Positions 41,263 to 49,761 of a stretch of 64,000 nucleotides of DNA are shown here, in pieces; within the stretch, counting starts at the first letter, position 1; every line of letters starts with the position of its first letter. Made by a program: the position numbers and the translations under genes. The notes under the pieces are model-generated. The model made no database searches, had not been told where the DNA came from, and saw only the letters and a list, made by a program, of their open reading frames with translations. The DNA is taken from positions 186,001 through 250,000 of the forward strand of contig WVSM01000002.1 in NCBI GenBank assembly GCA_015689645.1. Reading direction: 5' to 3'. Origin of the DNA: Rhodobacterales bacterium HKCCE4037. GTDB lineage: Bacteria > Pseudomonadota > Alphaproteobacteria > Rhodobacterales > Rhodobacteraceae.

Positions 41263-42260
41263 CACGCACCGCGCTTGTGACGGGATCGGCCGGATTCATC
41301 GGCTTTCACCTGTGCCAGCGCTTGCTGGCGGAGGGCTGGCAGGTCATCGGCCTCGACGCGATGACGGATTACTACGAGGTCAGCCTGAAGGAGCGGCGGC
41401 AGGCGATGCTGTTGCAATCGCCGGGCTTCACCGCCGTCAACGAACGGATCGAAACGCCGGGTGTGCTGCACGACCTGATGGACGCGCACCGCCCTGAGGC
41501 GGTCATCCACCTCGCCGCGCAGGCAGGTGTCCGGTACTCGATCGAGAACCCTGAAAGCTATGTCGAGGCCAACCTGGTCGGCACCTTCCGCCTGCTCGAG
41601 GCGATGCGGGCCTTCCCGCCGAAGCATTCCCTGCTGGCCTCCACCTCCTCGGCCTACGGCGCGAATACCGAGATGCCCTATGCCGAGACGATGCGCGCGG
41701 ATCATCAGATGTCCTTCTACGCCGCAACGAAGAAGGCGAACGAAGCAATGGCGCACAGCTATGCGCATCTTTACGACCTGCCCACGACGATGTTCCGGTT
41801 CTTCACGGTCTACGGGCCATGGGGGCGGCCCGACATGGCGCTGTTCAAGTTCACCAAGGCGATCTTCGAAGACCAACCCATCGACGTTTACAATCATGGC
41901 GATATGTGCCGCGATTTCACCTATGTCGCCGACCTCGTCGACGGGATCGTCCGCCTGATCGAGGCAGTCCCGGGGGACGAGCCGGTGGAAGGGGACAGCC
42001 TGTCGCCCGTCGCGCCGTTCCGGGTGGTGAACATCGGGAATTCGAACTCCGTCCGGCTGCTCGATTTCATCGAAGCGATCGAGGCGGCAACGGGTCGGGA
42101 AGCGCAGAAGAACTTCATGGATATGCAGCCCGGCGATGTGCCCGCGACCTGGGCGGACGCGAGCCTTTTGCAGAGCCTGACGCAATACAAGCCGCAGACG
42201 CCTGTAAACGAAGGCGTGGCCGAATTCGTCGCGTGGTATCGGGACTATTATCGCGTATAA
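41259..42260 (+). CDS. NAD-dependent epimerase, UDP-glucuronate 4-epimerase type
   Basis: A 333-residue short-chain epimerase. Signatures are TGSAGFIGFHLCQRLL, the long insertion YEVSLKERRQAMLL typical of UDP-glucuronate epimerases, STSSAYGANTEMP and the YxxxK pair in SFYAATKKANE. It would make UDP-galacturonate from the UDP-glucuronate produced by the next gene, ugd. The start overlaps the galE stop by four bases. Confidence 0.92.
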   Translation: MTRTALVTGSAGFIGFHLCQRLLAEGWQVIGLDAMTDYYEVSLKERRQAMLLQSPGFTAVNERIETPGVLHDLMDAHRPEAVIHLAAQAGVRYSIENPESYVEANLVGTFRLLEAMRAFPPKHSLLASTSSAYGANTEMPYAETMRADHQMSFYAATKKANEAMAHSYAHLYDLPTTMFRFFTVYGPWGRPDMALFKFTKAIFEDQPIDVYNHGDMCRDFTYVADLVDGIVRLIEAVPGDEPVEGDSLSPVAPFRVVNIGNSNSVRLLDFIEAIEAATGREAQKNFMDMQPGDVPATWADASLLQSLTQYKPQTPVNEGVAEFVAWYRDYYRV

Positions 42261-42297
42261 GCCGCCGCAAAGGCAGAATGAGCAGTAAGGAATTGCC

Positions 42298-43602
42298 ATG
42301 CGTATCACGATGATTGGCACTGGATATGTCGGCCTCGTCTCCGGTGTCTGTTTCTCGGATTTCGGCCATGACGTGATCTGCGTGGACAAGGATCCCCGCA
42401 AGATCGAGATGCTTCGGAACGGCGAAGTGCCGATCTACGAGCCGGGCCTTGACGCGCTGATGGCAAAGAATGTCGAGGCGGGGCGCCTGTCGTTCACCAC
42501 CGACCTCAAGTCTGCCGTCGACGGCGCCGAAGCCATCTTCATCGCGGTGGGCACGCCAACGCGGCGCGGCGACGGACATGCGGACCTGACCTACGTGATG
42601 GCCGCCGCCGAGGAGGTTGCGCAGGCGCTGACCGGTTACGCCGTGATCGTGACGAAATCGACCGTGCCTGTGGGCACCAACCGCAAGGTCAAGCAGGTGA
42701 TCGCCAAGGCCAACCCGGCGGCCGAGTTCGACGTCGCGTCCAACCCCGAGTTCCTGCGCGAAGGCGCGGCCATCGACGATTTCATGCGGCCCGACCGCGT
42801 GGTCGTCGGCGTGCAATCCGAGCGCGCCGGAGAGGTCATGGCCGAGATCTACCGCCCCCTCTTCCTGCGGGATTTCCCCATCGTCACAACCGATCTGGAA
42901 AGCGCCGAGATGATCAAATACGCGGCCAATGCCTTCCTCGCCACGAAGATCACCTTCATCAACGAGATTGCCGCGCTGTGCGAGAAGGTCGGGGCGGACG
43001 TCAAGGAAGTGTCGAAGGGCGTGGGCATGGACGGCCGCATCGGCAACAAGTTCCTGCACGCCGGGCCGGGCTACGGCGGTTCGTGTTTTCCCAAGGATAC
43101 CTCCGCGCTGGCGCGGATCGGGCAGGACCACGCGGTGCCACAGAGTATCGTCGAGACGGTCATTCGCGTGAACGACAACATCAAGCACCGGATGATCGAA
43201 AAGCTGCGCGATCTGTGTGACGGATCGTTCAACGGCAAGGTCATCGCCGTCCTCGGCGTGACCTTCAAACCCAACACCGACGACATGCGCGATGCGCCCT
43301 CGCTCACCATCGTGCCCGCCTTGGTCGGAGGCGGCGCCAAGGTGCGCGTCGTCGATCCCCAGGGCCGTCGCGAAGGCGAACACCTGCTGCCCGGCGTCAA
43401 CTGGGCCGACGATCCCTACAAGGCCGCTCACAAGGCGGATCTTGTCGTGATCCTGACCGAGTGGAACGAATTCAGGGCCCTCGATCTGGAGCGGCTGGCC
43501 AAGAAGATGGCAACCCCAAGGATGGCCGATCTTCGCAACATCTACAGTCCCCGCGACGCCAGGCGCGCTGGCTTCGAGGCTTACGAGGGCGTGGGACGGT
43601 AG
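42298..43602 (+). CDS. UDP-glucose 6-dehydrogenase
   Basis: The enzyme oxidises UDP-glucose twice to UDP-glucuronate. The 434 residues include GTGYVGLVSGVCFSDFGHDV (NAD site), EFLREGAAIDDFMRPDRVV, the nucleophile Cys263 in GPGYGGSCFPKDT, and GVTFKPNTDDMRDAPS (UDP-binding domain). AAGGAA lies seven bases before the ATG. With galE and the epimerase this gives a complete route from UDP-glucose to UDP-galacturonate. Confidence 0.95.
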   Translation: MRITMIGTGYVGLVSGVCFSDFGHDVICVDKDPRKIEMLRNGEVPIYEPGLDALMAKNVEAGRLSFTTDLKSAVDGAEAIFIAVGTPTRRGDGHADLTYVMAAAEEVAQALTGYAVIVTKSTVPVGTNRKVKQVIAKANPAAEFDVASNPEFLREGAAIDDFMRPDRVVVGVQSERAGEVMAEIYRPLFLRDFPIVTTDLESAEMIKYAANAFLATKITFINEIAALCEKVGADVKEVSKGVGMDGRIGNKFLHAGPGYGGSCFPKDTSALARIGQDHAVPQSIVETVIRVNDNIKHRMIEKLRDLCDGSFNGKVIAVLGVTFKPNTDDMRDAPSLTIVPALVGGGAKVRVVDPQGRREGEHLLPGVNWADDPYKAAHKADLVVILTEWNEFRALDLERLAKKMATPRMADLRNIYSPRDARRAGFEAYEGVGR

Positions 43603-43669
43603 AAATAAGCTTCTGGAACCAAAGGGCTTTCCACCGCGTTGACCACGCAGAAACTGGAAAGGATACCCA

Positions 43670-43969
43670 ATGAACCGCCTGAGCACCCTTGCCGTGATCA
43701 CCCTGCTGGCCGCGGGTCCGGTCTACGCACAGACGTCCGTCGAGACCGCTGAAGAGATCCTGAATGAATCGGCTGACACGCCGAGTGAAGAGATTGATCC
43801 GACGCCGATCGCCGGCGAAGAGGATTGCGACAACCCGACCGCTGAGGTCGTCAACGATTCCGCAGACACCCCGTCGGAAGAGATCGGTTGCGTCGAAACC
43901 GTCGACAGTGAACCGGTCGCTGGCGAAGAGATTTTCGAGGAACTGGAAGAGGCCGACGACAGCGATTGA
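43670..43969 (+). CDS. Very acidic secreted protein with two repeats, unknown
   Basis: A 99-residue protein with a signal peptide (MNRLSTLAVITLLAAGPVYA). The remaining 78 or so residues contain 29 Asp/Glu and no Lys, Arg or His. SADTPSEEI occurs at 34-42 and 64-72 exactly, and P(I/V)AGEE occurs at 46-51 and 82-87, so there are two diverged repeat units. Single cysteines at 53 and 74 could form one disulfide. AAAGGA precedes the ATG by about six bases, so it is probably translated well. It stands alone between ugd and a terminator. I do not recognise a family; cation binding is one idea. Confidence 0.75.
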   Translation: MNRLSTLAVITLLAAGPVYAQTSVETAEEILNESADTPSEEIDPTPIAGEEDCDNPTAEVVNDSADTPSEEIGCVETVDSEPVAGEEIFEELEEADDSD

Positions 43970-43990
43970 TCGCTGAGGTCAGACAGATCC

Positions 43991-44025
43991 GGCCCCCGTG
44001 TGCTAGAGGCTCATGGGGGCCTTTT
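43991..44025 (+). terminator. Intrinsic terminator after the acidic repeat protein
   Basis: GGCCCCCGTG (43991-44000) pairs with CATGGGGGCC (44012-44021) through ten pairs including one G-T wobble, around an 11-base loop, followed by four T residues. Confidence 0.8.
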
Positions 44026-44035
44026 CGTGTCCGGT

Positions 44036-45001
44036 TCAGGCCAGACCCGCGCGCAGAAGGTCGTGCAGATGCAGCAGCCCCAGCGGGCGCCTCTCGGCAT
44101 CGACCACGAACAGCGCGGTGATCTTGTTTTCAGACATCATCGCCATGGCCTCGGCCGCCAGCATCTCCGGCCCGATCACGCGCGGGGTACGGGTAGCGAC
44201 CTGGCCGGCCGGGCGGCCCGTCAGGTTCGTGATGTTGCGCCGCAGGTCCCCGTCCGAGATCACACCGACGAGTGTGCCGCCCTCGACCACGCCGGCGATG
44301 CCGAAACTCTTCTCGGACATCACGACGAGTGTTTCCGGCATCGGCGTCTCGGCCTCGACCAGCGGCAGGGCTTCGGGCCCGTGCATGAGTTGCGCAACGG
44401 TGCTGAGTTGCGCGCCAAGCTTGCCGCCGGGGTGGAAGGTGCGGAATTGCTCGGGCTGGAAGCCGCGCCGCTCCATGACCGCGACGGCCAGCGCATCGCC
44501 CAAGGCCAGCGTCAGGGTTGTGGAGGTTGTCGGCGCCATGCGCAGCGCGCAGGCTTCCTCGACATCCGGCAGAAGCAGGCGGTAATCGGCGGCGCGCATC
44601 AGCGTGCTGTCGGCGTTCTTGGAAACCGCCACCATCGGGATCGAGAACCGGGCGACGTGGGCCACGATATCACCAAGCTCGGAGGTTTCGCCGGAGTTGG
44701 AAATCAGGATCGTCAAATCGCCCGGCATGATCATGCCAAGGTCGCCATGGCTGGCCTCGGCCGGGTGCACGAACGCGGACGGTGTGCCGGTCGAGGCGAA
44801 GGTGGCGCTGATCTTGCGCGCGATGTGGCCGGATTTCCCGATGCCGGACAGGATCACGCGGCCCTTGGTTGCCAGAACGGCCTCGGCCGCCGCTTCGAAA
44901 TCTTCGGGGAGTGCGTCGGCCAGTGCCCGCACGGCATCCCCTTCGGTTTTCAGCACGCGCGCACCGGTGTCGCGCAGGGAGGGTGTCTTGTCTTTTGCCA
45001 T
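44036..45001 (-). CDS. kdsD: Arabinose-5-phosphate isomerase, KpsF/GutQ type
   Basis: A 321-residue enzyme with an N-terminal SIS sugar-isomerase domain (ILSGIGKSGHIARKISATFAS, then HPAEASHGDLGMI and ISNSGETSELG) and two C-terminal CBS domains (from about 205 and 270). It converts ribulose 5-phosphate to arabinose 5-phosphate, the first step to KDO for LPS or capsule. The symbol reflects this role; KpsF is the equivalent capsule name. ATG at 45001. It is convergent with the acidic protein gene and close to the UDP-sugar genes. Confidence 0.92.
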   Translation of the reverse strand: MAKDKTPSLRDTGARVLKTEGDAVRALADALPEDFEAAAEAVLATKGRVILSGIGKSGHIARKISATFASTGTPSAFVHPAEASHGDLGMIMPGDLTILISNSGETSELGDIVAHVARFSIPMVAVSKNADSTLMRAADYRLLLPDVEEACALRMAPTTSTTLTLALGDALAVAVMERRGFQPEQFRTFHPGGKLGAQLSTVAQLMHGPEALPLVEAETPMPETLVVMSEKSFGIAGVVEGGTLVGVISDGDLRRNITNLTGRPAGQVATRTPRVIGPEMLAAEAMAMMSENKITALFVVDAERRPLGLLHLHDLLRAGLA

Positions 45002-45097
45002 AGTCGCCCTTTAGCCCGTTGCATCCGCCTTGGCGAGAGGATTGGGTTTTGGTTCTGTGCAGCAGTTGGCACAAGCCCGGTGAAGGAGACCCCGACC

Positions 45098-45547
45098 ATG
45101 AACAGACGTTTCGGCCCGCCGCCCGAAGACGGTGTACGGTATCCGCCGCGCCCGGGGGCCTATGTGATCATCGACGCCGGGGATGGCTTGCTGGCGTCGT
45201 TCCAGCAGGCCCCGACGCCCGAGTTGCAATTGCCCGGCGGCGGTATCGACCCCGGAGAGGGGACGCTGGCGGCGCTGCACCGCGAGGTACGTGAAGAAAC
45301 CGGATACCGCATTCATGCGCCGCGTCGTCTGGGCATGTTTCACCGCTATACGTTCATGCCGGACTACGACCGCTACGCGCAGAAGCAATGCAGCGTCTAT
45401 GCCGCGCGGCTCGGTCCGCGCATCGGCGATCCGACCGAGCCGGGCCACGATGCGGTATTTCTGCCGTGGGATGTGGCGCTCGAACGATTGGCCGTGGCCG
45501 GGGACAGGCATTTCGTGGCGCTTTACCTTCGCGTTACCGGCCGCTGA
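45098..45547 (+). CDS. NUDIX hydrolase
   Basis: The 149-residue protein has the NUDIX box GGIDPGEGTLAALHREVREETG at about 49-70 with its REVREETG core. The opening YPPRPGAYVIIDAGDGLLAS forms the first strands. The substrate, some nucleoside diphosphate derivative, is unknown. GAAGGAGA lies eleven bases upstream of ATG 45098. Its 3' end overlaps the convergent phosphatase gene by 14 bases. Confidence 0.9.
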   Translation: MNRRFGPPPEDGVRYPPRPGAYVIIDAGDGLLASFQQAPTPELQLPGGGIDPGEGTLAALHREVREETGYRIHAPRRLGMFHRYTFMPDYDRYAQKQCSVYAARLGPRIGDPTEPGHDAVFLPWDVALERLAVAGDRHFVALYLRVTGR

Positions 45548-46811
45548 ATTCCAGAAGCAGGGCCGAAATGTCGTCGGGGAACTCCTCCTGTCCGGCGAAG
45601 CTTCCCAATTCGGCGCGAAGGATTTCCAGCAGATCCGCGCCCTCGCTGACCGGATGACGCTCCATCATCGCGATCAGGCCCGCGTCCTCCAGCATCGCGC
45701 CATCGGGGCGGGGGCATTCCGTCAGCCCGTCGGAATAGAGCAGCAGCCGGTCGCCGGGGTGAAGCTGCACCTCGAAGGACCGGTAGAGCGTGTCGGGTAG
45801 CAGCCCCACCGGCATGTCCCCGTCACCGACAAGTTCGACCGGGCCGTGGGCGCGCTGCACCATCGGGTGCGGGTGTCCGGCCTGCACCATCCGCACGAGG
45901 CCGGTGGACAGATTCGCAAAGGCGAGCGCGATGGTGAAATAGCGGTCGGTTTGCACCTCCTTCAACATCAGCTCGTTAAGCCGACCGACGGCGATATCCG
46001 GCGGCAGGTCCACCAGATCGCCATCGAGACTGCGCAGAAGCGAGATGTTCTGGTCGGGAGAGGCTTCCGACAGTACGCCCGCAACCCGCGCGGCGATCAT
46101 CGCCGAGGCGACCCCATGCCCCGAGACGTCAAGGCTGAACAGCCCGATCACATCGTCATCGACGGCGAAGTGGCCCACCATGTCGCCACCGACATGGCCG
46201 CTCGGCTCCAGCATCAGCGACACCTCTGCGCCGTTGAAGCTGCGCCGGCGATCCTGCACCAGCGCCAGTTGCAGGCGGCGCGCCTCGTCCAGGTCACGGT
46301 CTATCGCGCCGTATAGCGACCGTAGTTCAGCGAGCGCATAGGTCAGGCTGAGGTTCTTGCGCTGCAATTCCCGCTGCATGGCGACGATCCGGGCACCCGC
46401 ATTCATCCGGGCGCGCAGTTCCGGCGGGCTGACCGGTTTTTGCAGGAAGTCGTCGGCCCCCGCCTCCAGCCCCTCGGCCAGGGCATTGCGTTCGTTTCGC
46501 GAGGTCAGCAGCAGGACATAGGCATACGGGTTCGTCAGGTCGGCCCGCAGGCGGCGGCAAAACTCCGGGCCGGTCATGTCCGGCATCATCCAGTCGCACA
46601 GAATCAGCGAGATTTCCGGATTGCGCGCGTGATCCAGCGCCTCGAACGGGTCGCCCGTGGACACCGCCTTGTGGCCCCACTTCCGCAACAAGGCACAGAC
46701 AAGGTTGCGTTGCGCCGGACTGTCGTCGAGCACGAGAACGGTCAGCGGTTCTGCCGGCACCGTCAGGGCGGTAACTTGCGGCTCCTGCGGCGGAGCGGGC
46801 GCAACATGCAT
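45534..46811 (-). CDS. Response regulator fused to SpoIIE-type phosphatase
   Basis: The 425-residue protein joins a receiver domain (about 22-140; phospho-acceptor Asp73 in LILCDWMMPDMTG, Lys in DDFLQKPVSP) through a coiled linker to a PP2C/SpoIIE phosphatase domain (about 195-425; VGGDMVGHF, SLDVSGHGVASAM, LLLYSDGLTE and PDDISALLL metal residues). Such fusions, like RsbU or HsbR, dephosphorylate anti-sigma antagonists when activated. No antagonist gene is adjacent. A divergent Hpt gene 159 bp away could deliver the phosphate. Confidence 0.93.
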   Translation of the reverse strand: MHVAPAPPQEPQVTALTVPAEPLTVLVLDDSPAQRNLVCALLRKWGHKAVSTGDPFEALDHARNPEISLILCDWMMPDMTGPEFCRRLRADLTNPYAYVLLLTSRNERNALAEGLEAGADDFLQKPVSPPELRARMNAGARIVAMQRELQRKNLSLTYALAELRSLYGAIDRDLDEARRLQLALVQDRRRSFNGAEVSLMLEPSGHVGGDMVGHFAVDDDVIGLFSLDVSGHGVASAMIAARVAGVLSEASPDQNISLLRSLDGDLVDLPPDIAVGRLNELMLKEVQTDRYFTIALAFANLSTGLVRMVQAGHPHPMVQRAHGPVELVGDGDMPVGLLPDTLYRSFEVQLHPGDRLLLYSDGLTECPRPDGAMLEDAGLIAMMERHPVSEGADLLEILRAELGSFAGQEEFPDDISALLLEFSGR

Positions 46812-46970
46812 CGACAGGCCTCTCCTTCCGAGAATCGTCGCGCACCCTGCCCTGCCACCCCTTAACGGCCCGTGAAGCCGAAAAATTGAGCCTCTTTGGC
46901 CAGCGATGGTACCAATTTGTTAAGTTTGTCACCGCAAGGGTGCGCGCGGGGGCATCTGTTGAGGTGCAAG

Positions 46971-47297
46971 ATGTCGAGCGTTGATTGGAACCGGCTGCAT
47001 GAACTGCAGGCCGATATCGGGAAAGAGGATTTCCTCGACGTAGCGATGGTGTTCGTGGCGGAGCTTGAGGAAACGCTTTCGGGAATGACCGCAGAGGCGG
47101 CGACCGCGGACGATTTCCATTTCCTGCGCGGGTCCGCGGCCAACCTTGGCTTCACCGCATTGGTCGAAGCCTGTTCGCAGGCTGAAGCACGCACGAAGAC
47201 CGGCGCTCTGCCGGATGTCGATGCGGTGAAATCCGCCTTCGGCCAGGCACTGACCGAGATGTCGGCGCAGATGCCGGGTTTGACGATCGCGGCCTAG
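46971..47297 (+). CDS. Histidine phosphotransfer (Hpt) domain protein
   Basis: A 108-residue helical protein. The Hpt motif is DDFHFLRGSAANLG with phospho-acceptor His50, where HxxxGS with Arg in place of Lys is an accepted variant. ATG at 46971 has GAGG eight bases upstream. It is divergent from the receiver-SpoIIE fusion, suggesting a phosphorelay Hpt to receiver. Its stop overlaps the convergent ilvA stop in CTAG. Confidence 0.88.
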   Translation: MSSVDWNRLHELQADIGKEDFLDVAMVFVAELEETLSGMTAEAATADDFHFLRGSAANLGFTALVEACSQAEARTKTGALPDVDAVKSAFGQALTEMSAQMPGLTIAA

Positions 47298-48538
47298 ATC
47301 AGGAAATCGGCGAGGATCTGGTCGTCGGTAATGTCGCGGAATCCGAACCCGCGCGAGGCGACCCGTTCTTCCAGATCCCTGAAGCTGTCCGGGCGTTCCG
47401 TTTCGATCCCGATCAGGACCGAGCCGAAGTTGCGGGAATTCTTCTTGAGATACTCGAACCGCGTGATGTTGTCGTGCGGCCCGAGAAGATCGAGGAAATC
47501 ACGCAGCGCACCGGGGCGCTGGGGCAGCCGCAGGATGAAATACTTCTTCAATCCCTGCCAGTTCTGCGCCCGTTCCTTCACTTCCGGCAGACGCTCGAAA
47601 TCGAAATTCCCGCCGGAGGTCACGCAGACCACGCTCTGGCCCCTGATCTTGTGGGCAATGTCGTCCAGGACGTTGACCGACAGAGCACCCGCAGGCTCCA
47701 GCACGATGCCCTCCAGGTTCAGCATCTCCTGGATCGTGACGCAGATTCGGTTCTCCGGCGCGATGAGCACGTTTTTCCGGGGCACATCCTTGAGCACTTC
47801 GAACGTCCGGTCCCCGATCCGAGCCACGGCTGCCCCATCGACGAAGGTATCCCGGATCTCGATGGTCTGGGGTGCCCCGATCTTCAGGGCGGCGGTCAGG
47901 CTGGCACCACCAGCAGGCTCCACCAGCGTCAACTCGGTCGCCGCGCCCATGTCACGCAGGTAGCTGAGCATGCCGGCGGACAGGCCACCGCCACCCACAG
48001 GAAGCACCAAATGGTCTGGCGCACCGCCCAGCTGTTCCATCATCTCCACCGCGACGGAGCTTTGACCCTCGATCACATCGGCATCGTCGAACGGTGACAG
48101 GAAATGCGCACCGGCCTCGGCGCACCATTCCTTCGCGGCAGCGAGCGTCTCGTCGAAATAGTCGCCTTCCAGCACGATCTCGACCGCATCGCCGCCGAAG
48201 GTCCGGGTCTTTAGGATCTTCTGATCGGGCGTCGTGACCGGCATGAAAATCCGGCCCTCCACCCCGAAATGGGAACAGACGAAGGCGACCCCCTGGGCAT
48301 GATTGCCCGCGCTGGCGCAGACGAACTGGGTCTGGTCAGGTTGCGCCTCGCGCACCTTGCGCATCGCGTTAAAGGCCCCGCGCAGCTTGTAGGACCGCAC
48401 CGGCGACAGATCCTCGCGTTTCAGCCAGATATCCGCGCCGTACCGTTCGCTGAGATAGGCGTTCCTTAACAGCGGCGTCGCCGGGAACAGGTCGCGCAGG
48501 GCCTCGGTGGCGGTGCGGGCGGCAGTGGCGAAGCCCAT
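47294..48538 (-). CDS. ilvA: Threonine ammonia-lyase
   Basis: The PLP enzyme deaminates threonine to 2-oxobutyrate, entering isoleucine synthesis. The 414 residues contain the PLP lysine Lys51 in SYKLRGAFNA, SAGNHAQGVAF, the PVGGGGLSAGM glycine loop and VTSGGNFDFERL. A C-terminal ACT-like domain (YFILRLPQRPGALRDFLDLL) of about 90 residues indicates the single-ACT form. ATG at 48538. The gene is alone on its strand between the Hpt gene and a small peptide gene. Confidence 0.95.
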   Translation of the reverse strand: MGFATAARTATEALRDLFPATPLLRNAYLSERYGADIWLKREDLSPVRSYKLRGAFNAMRKVREAQPDQTQFVCASAGNHAQGVAFVCSHFGVEGRIFMPVTTPDQKILKTRTFGGDAVEIVLEGDYFDETLAAAKEWCAEAGAHFLSPFDDADVIEGQSSVAVEMMEQLGGAPDHLVLPVGGGGLSAGMLSYLRDMGAATELTLVEPAGGASLTAALKIGAPQTIEIRDTFVDGAAVARIGDRTFEVLKDVPRKNVLIAPENRICVTIQEMLNLEGIVLEPAGALSVNVLDDIAHKIRGQSVVCVTSGGNFDFERLPEVKERAQNWQGLKKYFILRLPQRPGALRDFLDLLGPHDNITRFEYLKKNSRNFGSVLIGIETERPDSFRDLEERVASRGFGFRDITDDQILADFLI

Positions 48539-48604
48539 GGGTTCCTCCGGTTTTTCGTGACCCTAGAAGGGCGACTACCGAAGGGCAATGGGATCAGCCT
48601 GTCC

Positions 48605-48781
48605 TTACTTCCAGAGGTCGTCGGTCGCGGTATAGCTGCCGCCGCGCGGCCCACCGATGGTCCCGCCGGTCGTGACGGAGGTGTTCAACCCTTGAATACC
48701 CTGCCCGCCGCGCGGGCCATCGGCCATGGCGACGGACCCAAGGGTCGAGAGAACGGCGGTAAGAACAAAAATGCGGGTCAT
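48605..48781 (-). CDS. Small secreted glycine-rich peptide, 58 residues
   Basis: I read this short frame by hand. A strong AGAGGAGA ribosome site lies seven bases before ATG 48781. The first 20 residues (MTRIFVLTAVLSTLGSVAMA) look like a signal peptide. The mature 38 residues begin DGPRGGQG and repeat GPRGGS later, separated by a Thr/Gly-rich stretch (LNTSVTTGGTIGG), and end DDLWK. The family is unknown. It is separated from ilvA by 66 bp and from the downstream-strand membrane gene by 82 bp. Confidence 0.65.
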   Translation of the reverse strand: MTRIFVLTAVLSTLGSVAMADGPRGGQGIQGLNTSVTTGGTIGGPRGGSYTATDDLWK

Positions 48782-48863
48782 GAGAAATCTCCTCTGAATA
48801 TGAAGGAGAATATCGGCTCTTGCCGACCGGTCTTCAACACGGGAAAGCCTTACCGTAAGGCGG

Positions 48864-49682
48864 TCAGTTCAGCTGACGCCCTTCGATCAGGTTGCCGTAA
48901 AGCGTGGTCATCAAGGCGAGGTTCAGCAGCATCTGAAGCCACGTCACGATCAGGCTGAGGATTGTCCCCGCCCACGACAGTGTCACCTGTTGCTGCGCGA
49001 AGAAATCATCCGGCAAAGCGGCAGCCGTTTCGGCGAACAGCACGATGATCGCCTGGTTCAGGATGGTGCTCGCGAGCGCCAACACGAAAATGGGCAGGAT
49101 GATCTGTCCGGCCACCGGGGCCGTCGCACGCCAGCTTTCGCCGATGCCCAAGCGCTCGCCAATGGCGGCGGCCGGCAGGATCAGACCGATCCGCGTGGCG
49201 ACCCAGGACAGGCCGAAAACCAGCCCGATCAGCAGGAAAATAGCCAGAGCTTCCGACTGGATGCCGATGGACAGCAGCGCGATGCCGATCCCGAAGGCAA
49301 ACCCGAGGCCGAACATGATCAGGCCGATCAGAAGCGAGTTGCCGAAGTAATTGCCGATATTCGATCCGCGCCATGCGGGGAAAATGCCCGTCGGGTATTC
49401 TTCGAGCAGAACGAAGCGATGCCAGGCGACAGCCGCCCAGAGCCAACAGATCACGCCGGTCAGCAGCGCCAACAGAATACCGATCAAGGCCATCCCCGAA
49501 AAATCGTCGGACGGTGCCGTCGGATCGTAGGCGAAGGCCCCACCGGTCAGGACGCCGGGATTGGTGGCCAGCAGGATGCCGATGGGAATGAGTGCCAGGA
49601 CCAGCGTGATGCGCGCAGCGGTCAGCAGATTGCCGAAAACCTGGTGCACGATATGCCGCAGAAGTTGGTACCCGTAGTCCAT
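48864..49682 (-). CDS. Multi-pass membrane protein, function unknown
   Basis: The 272-residue protein has about six hydrophobic helices ([106 protein letters not shown] and a final one ending [16 protein letters not shown]). Positions of the helices and WRATAPV resemble the membrane domain of glycerophosphodiester-phosphodiesterase-like proteins, but no enzymatic domain is attached. It is divergent from argG. Confidence 0.8.
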   Translation of the reverse strand: MDYGYQLLRHIVHQVFGNLLTAARITLVLALIPIGILLATNPGVLTGGAFAYDPTAPSDDFSGMALIGILLALLTGVICWLWAAVAWHRFVLLEEYPTGIFPAWRGSNIGNYFGNSLLIGLIMFGLGFAFGIGIALLSIGIQSEALAIFLLIGLVFGLSWVATRIGLILPAAAIGERLGIGESWRATAPVAGQIILPIFVLALASTILNQAIIVLFAETAAALPDDFFAQQQVTLSWAGTILSLIVTWLQMLLNLALMTTLYGNLIEGRQLN

Positions 49683-49761
49683 CGCGCGCCCTCGCTTGCT
49701 TGCCCATCTTCTGAAAACCCGGTATCGCCCGCGCGGTCAACCAATTGCGACGGAGTTCCCC

